A stretch of 5,094 nt of DNA from JAVKNF01 sp031537795 (GTDB lineage Bacteria; Pseudomonadota; Alphaproteobacteria; Rickettsiales; Deianiraeaceae), in the NCBI GenBank assembly GCA_031537795.1, contig JAVKNF010000021.1, positions 1 through 5,094 of the forward strand, given 5' to 3'. The translations under genes and the position numbers were made by a program. The notes under the pieces were generated by a model that did no database searches, had not been told where the DNA came from, and saw only the letters and a list, made by a program, of their open reading frames with translations. Positions 1 to 3,968 of the stretch are shown here, piece after piece. Positions within the stretch are counted from its first letter, which is position 1. Every line of letters starts with the position of its first letter.

Positions 1-219
1 AGCGGGTTTTTTTTCATCAAAAATTTTCTTTCTTTTTCTTTGCTCTTTTAAAATTTCTGAATTTTTAAGTTGAGATTCATTAGCGGGTTGTGAATTTTTA
101 AGTTGAGATTCATTAGCGGGTTTTTTTTCATCAAAAATTTTCTTTCTTTTTCTTTGCTCTTTTAAAATTTCTGAATTTTTAAGTTGAGATTCATTAGCGG
201 GTTGTGAATTTTTAAGTTG
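1..219 (-). repeat. 114-bp in-frame tandem repeat with a nested 33-bp repeat
   Basis: Bases 1-105 are identical to 115-219, giving a 114-bp period (38 codons) with no mismatch in the overlap. Each period also contains a second-level repeat: the segment coding PANESQLKNS occurs twice, 33 bp (11 codons) apart, for example near 59-87 and 92-120. Both periods are multiples of three, so copy-number change keeps the host gene's frame. The array is cut by the window edge, so its true copy number is unknown. Confidence 0.95.
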
Positions 220-324
220 TAGATTTTTTGGTCTTCTAACTTCAGGTTGAATTAAGGATGAATAAGTAACTGGTACTTCTTTTTGGATATTTCCTCCTTC
301 GGAATAAGATTTAATTTGACTCAT
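1..324 (-). CDS. Tandem-repeat protein of unknown function, 5' part only (108 codons, runs off the window)
   Basis: I do not recognise this protein. The reading frame opens with ATG at 324-322 and stays open for 108 codons to base 1, so the C-terminus is missing. Residues 1-37 are non-repetitive (starting MSQIKSYSEGG). From about residue 36 the protein consists of repeats: an 11-residue motif (KPANESQLKNS or QPANESQLKNS) followed by a lysine/arginine-rich stretch containing LKEQRKRKKIFDEKK. The full unit is 38 residues and is present almost twice. There is no signal peptide or membrane segment, and the composition suggests a disordered or helical, highly charged protein. A perfect TATAAT box lies just upstream, but there is no Shine-Dalgarno sequence. 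Unbroken reading through long perfect repeats whose length is a multiple of three supports a real gene. A secreted, host-directed role is possible for such proteins in symbionts but is not shown here. Confidence 0.7.
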   Translation of the reverse strand, partial: MSQIKSYSEGGNIQKEVPVTYSSLIQPEVRRPKNLQLKNSQPANESQLKNSEILKEQRKRKKIFDEKKPANESQLKNSQPANESQLKNSEILKEQRKRKKIFDEKKPA

Positions 325-343
325 AATTTATAAAACAATACAT

Positions 344-371
344 ATTATATACAAAGAAATATAAATTACAA
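344..371 (-). promoter_or_regulatory. Candidate sigma70-type promoter for the repeat-protein gene
   Basis: On the minus strand there is a perfect TATAAT at 349-344. It is preceded, after a 16-bp spacer, by TTGTAA (371-366; four of six matches to TTGACA). Transcription would start near 337, leaving a leader of about 13 nt before the ATG at 324. The site sits in the 54-bp gap after the upstream gene. Such boxes arise easily by chance in AT-rich DNA, so this is a candidate only. Confidence 0.4.
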
Positions 372-378
372 CAATAAT

Positions 379-948
379 TTAAGGTGGAAATTCATCAAAG
401 AATTCTTGATTTATTTTTTGTTTCTTTAATTCTTCTTCATTCTCTTTTATTTCAAGGGCTTCTCTGTATATTTCGAATCTTTCAACTGTTGTTAATTCTT
501 TCAAATGAATCAATTCTTCTGGTAAAGTTTCTTCTTCAAATACATTCAAATACATATCCTTGTCATCTTCTTTTATGTATTCTTTAAAAATATGAGAAGT
601 AAAAAGAATTTTCTTTAATATTTTTGCATCTTTTTTTTCAGCATCAGTTAAACCTTTTTCTTCTCTCACAAGAGGTATAGTTAACTCTTCAGACAGATCT
701 TTAATTTTCTGAATCAATCTTATTGTTTTTTCTAAAATATTAAATACTCCTTGCCCCTTTCCTAAAAATAATTTTAAAATTGGGTCTTTTGTTAAATTTT
801 CAAGCTCTAAATCTGAATTAAATAAATTATCAATATGTTCTATAAATTTATCAGAAATATTGTAAGATGTCTTCAAAGTTTTTACAATGTCATTTTTAGA
901 TTCAAAAATAAAATTGTCATCTTTCTCTGTATCGTTACACCCTTCCAT
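379..948 (-). CDS. Hypothetical acidic/charged helical protein, 189 aa
   Basis: I cannot assign a family. The frame starts with ATG at 948-946 and ends with TAA at 381-379. The protein is rich in Glu, Lys, Asp, Leu and Ile and looks almost entirely alpha-helical. It has an acidic N-terminus (MEGCNDTEKDD), helical stretches around residues 70-95 and 100-128, and a heptad-like charged C-terminal segment (about 155-182) that could form a coiled coil; it ends FFDEFPP. There is no signal peptide, transmembrane segment or recognisable catalytic motif. It lies between the GT25 gene (96-bp gap) and the repeat-protein gene (54-bp gap), all on the same strand, so co-transcription with the latter is possible. 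No Shine-Dalgarno sequence precedes the ATG. Length, codon use and lack of a better frame support a real gene. A soluble cytoplasmic or secreted lineage-specific protein is the safest description. Confidence 0.75.
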   Translation of the reverse strand: MEGCNDTEKDDNFIFESKNDIVKTLKTSYNISDKFIEHIDNLFNSDLELENLTKDPILKLFLGKGQGVFNILEKTIRLIQKIKDLSEELTIPLVREEKGLTDAEKKDAKILKKILFTSHIFKEYIKEDDKDMYLNVFEEETLPEELIHLKELTTVERFEIYREALEIKENEEELKKQKINQEFFDEFPP

Positions 949-1012
949 AGAAAAGAAATTAACAAGAAAAATATAACAAAGGAAGCAAATTTATTTTATT
1001 TTAAATCTCATC

Positions 1013-1042
1013 AAAAAAAATCTCTATAAATTGAAGAATTTA
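1013..1042 (-). terminator. Weak candidate intrinsic terminator after the GT25 gene
   Basis: Three bases after the GT25 stop codon, the minus strand has a 6-bp perfect inverted repeat (TAAATT, loop CTTC, AATTTA; 1042-1027). Six bases later comes a run of eight T (1020-1013). The stem is all A-T and is separated from the T-run, so this is much weaker than a typical terminator. Position and T-run are its only support. Confidence 0.3.
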
Positions 1043-1044
1043 AA

Positions 1045-1911
1045 TCAATCAACTCTACCCATTTTTTTTATTTCTGATTCAAATTGTGAGTTTTGCAAAA
1101 TATTAAAATCTCTCACGATAAAAGTTTTTAATTTGGTATTTTGATTTACCTCTCTAAAGATATCTAAATCTATTCCTGCGTGAGGTTTTAAGTTAGAAAG
1201 CATTCTAGCTGCTCCAGAGTAGCTATAAATTATTGCATGAGTTCCACCAGCGCTTACATCATAATCAGTAACTTTAATTAAAGAATTATTAAATGGTATT
1301 TTTTTGAATTTAAACATCTTTTCAAACCATTTAGTCGCAGAAGTTGCATAACCTAAAAAAATTAAGTCATATTTTTTATAATTCGGCATTTCTTTTGCAA
1401 TTTCTTGTAATTTTTGTGATAAATTATTTGGTATACTTGTGTCATCTTCAAAAACAAGAACTGACTTATGTGCATTTTTTACAACATCAAGCATAATTTC
1501 CAAATGAGAACAGTAAATACCAAATTCTCCAGCTGACATAGGAATTTTACCCTTTGCAAGATTTGGTTTATATTGATAATTTATAGTAATATGAGGGCAA
1601 AAAACTTTATATTTTTCACCAATTCTAAATTCAACTTTTTTAGATTTTAAATCTTTTCCTGTGAAAATTTTTCCATTTTGCCCTTTAAATTTTAAATCCA
1701 AACCTAAAATTGCCGGAAATCTTTCAAATTTCAAACCTTGAGTTTCTAAATCTTTCGATATCTTTTCAAGTCTATCTTTTGACTTATCTAAATTAATTAC
1801 ATAAATCTTTTCAACGGGGTTATTGTATTTCTTAAAAGGAAATGTATAATGTAAAGTAATTACAAAGAAAGAAATTAGAGGAAGAGTAAAAAATAGGGTT
1901 TTCTTTTTCAT
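1045..1911 (-). CDS. Glycosyltransferase family 25 (LPS/glycan biosynthesis type), N-terminally membrane-anchored, 288 aa
   Basis: The protein belongs to the GT25 family (LgtB/LgtE/Lex1-like), whose bacterial members transfer sugars, often galactose, to lipopolysaccharide or other surface glycans. Family signatures are clear: the opening strand and motif IYVINLDKSKDRLEK at residues 36-50; GEFGIYCSHLEIM at 128-140; VLVFEDD at 151-157 (acidic motif expected at the metal/nucleotide-sugar site); the C-terminal GGTHAIIYSYSGAARML at 222-238; and an IDLDI motif at 247-251. Residues 5-24 form a hydrophobic segment after MKKK, suggesting a signal anchor or uncleaved signal peptide, which is unusual since many GT25 enzymes are cytoplasmic peripheral proteins. 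Length is near the usual 230-290 residues. The stop is TGA at 1047-1045. It lies 55 bp downstream of pyrG on the same strand and may be read through from it. The acceptor and exact sugar cannot be told from sequence. Confidence 0.9.
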   Translation of the reverse strand: MKKKTLFFTLPLISFFVITLHYTFPFKKYNNPVEKIYVINLDKSKDRLEKISKDLETQGLKFERFPAILGLDLKFKGQNGKIFTGKDLKSKKVEFRIGEKYKVFCPHITINYQYKPNLAKGKIPMSAGEFGIYCSHLEIMLDVVKNAHKSVLVFEDDTSIPNNLSQKLQEIAKEMPNYKKYDLIFLGYATSATKWFEKMFKFKKIPFNNSLIKVTDYDVSAGGTHAIIYSYSGAARMLSNLKPHAGIDLDIFREVNQNTKLKTFIVRDFNILQNSQFESEIKKMGRVD

Positions 1912-1917
1912 AAAGTG

Positions 1918-1962
1918 AATTTAATTTAATAAAATTTAATAGTAAAGTTTTTTTATAATTTT
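1918..1962 (-). promoter_or_regulatory. Candidate promoter with A-tract element upstream of the GT25 gene
   Basis: In the pyrG-GT25 gap the minus strand carries an A-rich tract (1962-1947) running into TTTACT (1946-1941; four of six matches to TTGACA). A 17-bp spacer and TAAATT (1923-1918; four of six matches to TATAAT) follow. The A-tract plus TTTACT part is repeated almost exactly upstream of tRNA-Leu (3907-3887), with the same 17-bp spacing to a weak -10. If used, transcription would start almost at the ATG, giving a leaderless or nearly leaderless mRNA. Individually the boxes are weak; the recurrence is the main support. Confidence 0.3.
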
Positions 1963-1966
1963 GATT

Positions 1967-3619
1967 TCATTTCATTTTAATTGCAGATAAAAGACCTAAA
2001 AATAAAGGGTGAGATTGAATTGGGTCGCTTATTAATTCAGGATGAAATTGTCCTCCTATAAAAAAATCGTTAGTTTTTTTATTTCCATTTTCATCTGTCC
2101 AATTTTTTATTTCAAATATTTCAGGAATTTCAGGGTTTATACTTGAAAAACCCGAAAATTTTGCACCTTTTTCTTCAATTTGTTTTATGTATTTTGAGTT
2201 AACGTCATATCTATGTCTATGTCTTTCTATAATTTGACTAGAGTTATATAAATCATATGCTAATGTATTTTCTAGAACATTAATTTTATAACCTCCTAAA
2301 CGCATTGTACCACCTAATTTATTAAGATTTGCTGATTTTTCTGAACCTTTTTCATCTTTCCAGTTTGAAATAATATCCACTATATTATTTTTTGTATTTT
2401 TATCAATTTCAGTCGTATTACAATCTAAATTTAAGACATTTCTTGCAAATTCAATAACTGCAAGTTGCATCCCGTAACAAATCCCTAAAAAAGGTATATT
2501 GTTTTCTCTTGCGTATTTTATAAATTCTAATTTTCCGTCAATACCTTCCGAGCCAAAACCACCAGGAATTATAATACAGCTATTATCTGATATTGCAAAC
2601 TTGTCAAAATTATTTTCTTTAACATCAATCCAGTCAATTTTATAGTCTAATTTTAAATTATAAGCTGCATGTTTTATAGCTTCAGAAAGAGATTTATAAG
2701 AATCTTCTAAATCTGTGTATTTACCTGGAATAATGATTCTAATTCGCTTATCTGTATTTATAATTTCTCTTTTTAAGTAAACAGACCAGTTGTTTTTTAA
2801 TTTTTCTCTTAAATTTTTATAATCTAATTTAAAATGACCTAAAACAGCTCTAGATATTCCATTTTTCTCGTATAAATAAGGAAGATGATATATATCTTCA
2901 ACATCTGGAGCGTCTATAACAAATTCTTCTTTTGTGTTGCAAAATAATGCTATTTTTTTCCTTGAATTTTCATCTATCGTTACTTCAGTTCTGCATAATA
3001 TAATATCAGGTCTTATTCCTGCTCTCATAAGCTCTCTAACTGAATGTTGGGTTGGTTTTGTTTTTATTTCTTTTGTTGTTTTTAAATAAGGTATAAATGT
3101 TAAATGTACAAACATTGAGTCGAAAATATTATCTTGTGAAATTTGCCTGATAGTTTCAAGAAAGGGCTCACATTCTATATCTCCTACGGTTCCTCCTATT
3201 TCGACTATAGTGAAATCAAAATTTTCTACATTTTTAAGTATAAATTCTTTTATTAAGTCCGTCACGTGTGGTATAACTTGAATAGTTTTACCTAAATAAG
3301 TTCCTTTTCTTTCATTTTCTATTAAATTTTGATATATTTTTCCTGCTGTTATATTGTTTTCTTTTGTTGTTTTAATTCCTGTAAATCTTTCGTAATGCCC
3401 TAAGTCTAAATCTGTTTCAAGGCCGTCTTCCGTAACAAAAACCTCTCCGTGTTGAGTTGGATTCATAGTTCCTGGGTCAACATTTAAATATAAATCTACT
3501 TTTTTTATATTAATATTAAAGTCCCTTATTTTTAAGATACAGCCAATTGCAGAGGCGGCTATACCTTTCCCCAGTGAAGAAATCACACCACCAGTTACAA
3601 ATATTATTTTCTTATACAT
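1967..3619 (-). CDS. pyrG: CTP synthase (glutamine-hydrolysing), full length, 550 aa
   Basis: PyrG makes CTP from UTP, ATP and glutamine in the cytoplasm, the last step of de novo pyrimidine nucleotide synthesis. The synthetase domain (about 1-270) has the P-loop FVTGGVISSLGKG (7-19, Lys18), the DLDLGHYERF block with Asp72, Glu140 before GGTVGDIE (142-149), Arg158, and the UTP-contacting KTKPTQHSV block (186-194). The class-I glutamine amidotransferase domain (about 290-550) has the nucleophile Cys381 in GICYGMQ, LGGTMRLG, and the His526/Glu528 pair in QFHPE. Length and residue numbering match the E. coli enzyme (545 aa) closely. The start is fixed by the usual short N-terminus before FVTGG. 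It lies only 11 nt below tRNA-Gln and has no Shine-Dalgarno sequence. Oddities: Pro43 of the conserved KxDPY block is Leu; the lid normally reading GFGxRGxEGK is GFGSEGIDGK (Arg to Glu358, Glu to Asp361); and GDIES-L-P reads GDIECEP. Confidence 0.98.
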   Translation of the reverse strand: MYKKIIFVTGGVISSLGKGIAASAIGCILKIRDFNINIKKVDLYLNVDPGTMNPTQHGEVFVTEDGLETDLDLGHYERFTGIKTTKENNITAGKIYQNLIENERKGTYLGKTIQVIPHVTDLIKEFILKNVENFDFTIVEIGGTVGDIECEPFLETIRQISQDNIFDSMFVHLTFIPYLKTTKEIKTKPTQHSVRELMRAGIRPDIILCRTEVTIDENSRKKIALFCNTKEEFVIDAPDVEDIYHLPYLYEKNGISRAVLGHFKLDYKNLREKLKNNWSVYLKREIINTDKRIRIIIPGKYTDLEDSYKSLSEAIKHAAYNLKLDYKIDWIDVKENNFDKFAISDNSCIIIPGGFGSEGIDGKLEFIKYARENNIPFLGICYGMQLAVIEFARNVLNLDCNTTEIDKNTKNNIVDIISNWKDEKGSEKSANLNKLGGTMRLGGYKINVLENTLAYDLYNSSQIIERHRHRYDVNSKYIKQIEEKGAKFSGFSSINPEIPEIFEIKNWTDENGNKKTNDFFIGGQFHPELISDPIQSHPLFLGLLSAIKMK

Positions 3620-3630
3620 CTATTTGAATA

Positions 3631-3704
3631 TGGCTGAGGCGGAAGGACTCGAACCTACGATGACGGGATCAAAACCCGCTGCCTTACCACTTGGCTACGC
3701 CCCA
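3631..3704 (-). tRNA. tRNA-Gln (anticodon TTG)
   Basis: The minus strand folds as a standard class I tRNA of 74 nt including an encoded 3' CCA (3633-3631). The acceptor stem pairs TGGGGCG with CGCCTCA, with one G-U pair. The D arm is GCC...GGC, and the anticodon stem GCGGG/CCCGT closes a TTTTGAT loop, giving anticodon TTG at 3672-3670, which reads CAA. A GGTTCGAGTCC T-arm core follows. The first T-A acceptor pair is typical of bacterial tRNA-Gln. It sits 69 bp after tRNA-Leu and 11 bp before pyrG on the same strand, so tRNA 3'-end processing probably also creates the 5' end of a pyrG mRNA. Confidence 0.97.
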
Positions 3705-3715
3705 ACAATAAAATA

Positions 3716-3744
3716 ATTAAATATAGTTAATAAATAATTTTCAA
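3716..3744 (-). promoter_or_regulatory. Candidate sigma70-type promoter for tRNA-Gln and pyrG
   Basis: In the 69-bp spacer between the two tRNAs, the minus strand has TTGAAA (3744-3739, five of six consensus matches), a 17-bp spacer, and TTTAAT (3721-3716, five of six). Predicted initiation near 3709 would give a tRNA leader of about five nt. Consensus quality, ideal spacing and position make this the best-placed minus-strand promoter in the window, though read-through from tRNA-Leu is not excluded. Confidence 0.5.
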
Positions 3745-3773
3745 GAAAAATAAAATTTATTACGCCTTTTCAT

Positions 3774-3856
3774 TGGTGCGGCTAGAGGGACTTGAACCCC
3801 CACGGTCGCCCGCTGGTACCTAAAACCAGTGCGTCTGCCAATTTCGCCATAGCCGC
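3774..3856 (-). tRNA. tRNA-Leu (anticodon TAG)
   Basis: This is an 83-nt class II tRNA on the minus strand with an encoded 3' CCA (3776-3774). The 7-bp acceptor stem GCGGCTA/TAGCCGC is perfect. The D arm has the leucine-type TGGCGAAATTGGCAGACGC pattern. The anticodon stem CTGGT/ACCAG encloses TTTAGGT, giving anticodon TAG (3822-3820) for CTA codons. An extended variable arm precedes a GGGTTCAAGTCCC T-arm. The uniform stems and length leave little doubt about identity. It begins 112 bp from the divergent ankyrin gene. Confidence 0.97.
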
Positions 3857-3863
3857 TTTATAA

Positions 3864-3907
3864 ATTTGAATAGTTTTTTATTTTAAAGTAAAGTTTTTTT
3901 TAATTTT
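3864..3907 (-). promoter_or_regulatory. Candidate promoter with A-tract element upstream of tRNA-Leu
   Basis: The minus strand has an eight-A tract preceded by AAAATT (3907-3894), then C and TTTACT (3892-3887). A 17-bp spacer and TCAAAT (3869-3864, four of six matches to TATAAT) follow, ending seven bases before the mature tRNA 5' end. The A-tract resembles an UP element, a common helper at stable-RNA promoters. The same element occurs upstream of the GT25 gene (1962-1941) with one extra base. The -10 match is weak. Confidence 0.35.
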
Positions 3908-3918
3908 AAGAAAATAAA

Positions 3919-3946
3919 TTGACTTTAAATATATTTTACTTAAAAT
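3919..3946 (+). promoter_or_regulatory. Candidate sigma70-type promoter for the ankyrin-repeat gene
   Basis: TTGACT (3919-3924, five of six matches) is followed after 16 bp by TAAAAT (3941-3946, five of six). Initiation near 3953 would leave a leader of about 15 nt before the ATG at 3969, with no Shine-Dalgarno sequence in it. Position and consensus quality make it a good candidate. Confidence 0.5.
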
Positions 3947-3968
3947 TTCTACTTGTAATAGCATAATT

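Noticed and set aside
1..219. Possible CRISPR-like array
   Set aside because: The repeats are contiguous and coding, with periods of 114 and 33 bp in frame and no unique spacers of constant length.
384..587. Plus-strand open frame of 67 codons
   Set aside because: It lies entirely antisense within the 379-948 gene, is low-complexity Leu/Ile/Phe-rich as expected from the complement of a Glu/Lys-rich gene, and has no supporting signals.
835..1029. Plus-strand open frame of 64 codons
   Set aside because: Mostly antisense to the start of the 379-948 gene, with the rest in an AT-rich spacer; composition (Phe, Ile, Lys) is what random AT-rich DNA gives.
1912..1966. Intrinsic terminator between pyrG and the GT25 gene
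   Set aside because: No GC-containing hairpin or minus-strand T-run follows the pyrG stop codon; the tract seen there is A-rich in the transcribed orientation.
3620..3856. Integration site at the tRNA genes
   Set aside because: No integrase gene, no duplicated tRNA 3' fragment and no mobile element remnants are visible next to either tRNA.
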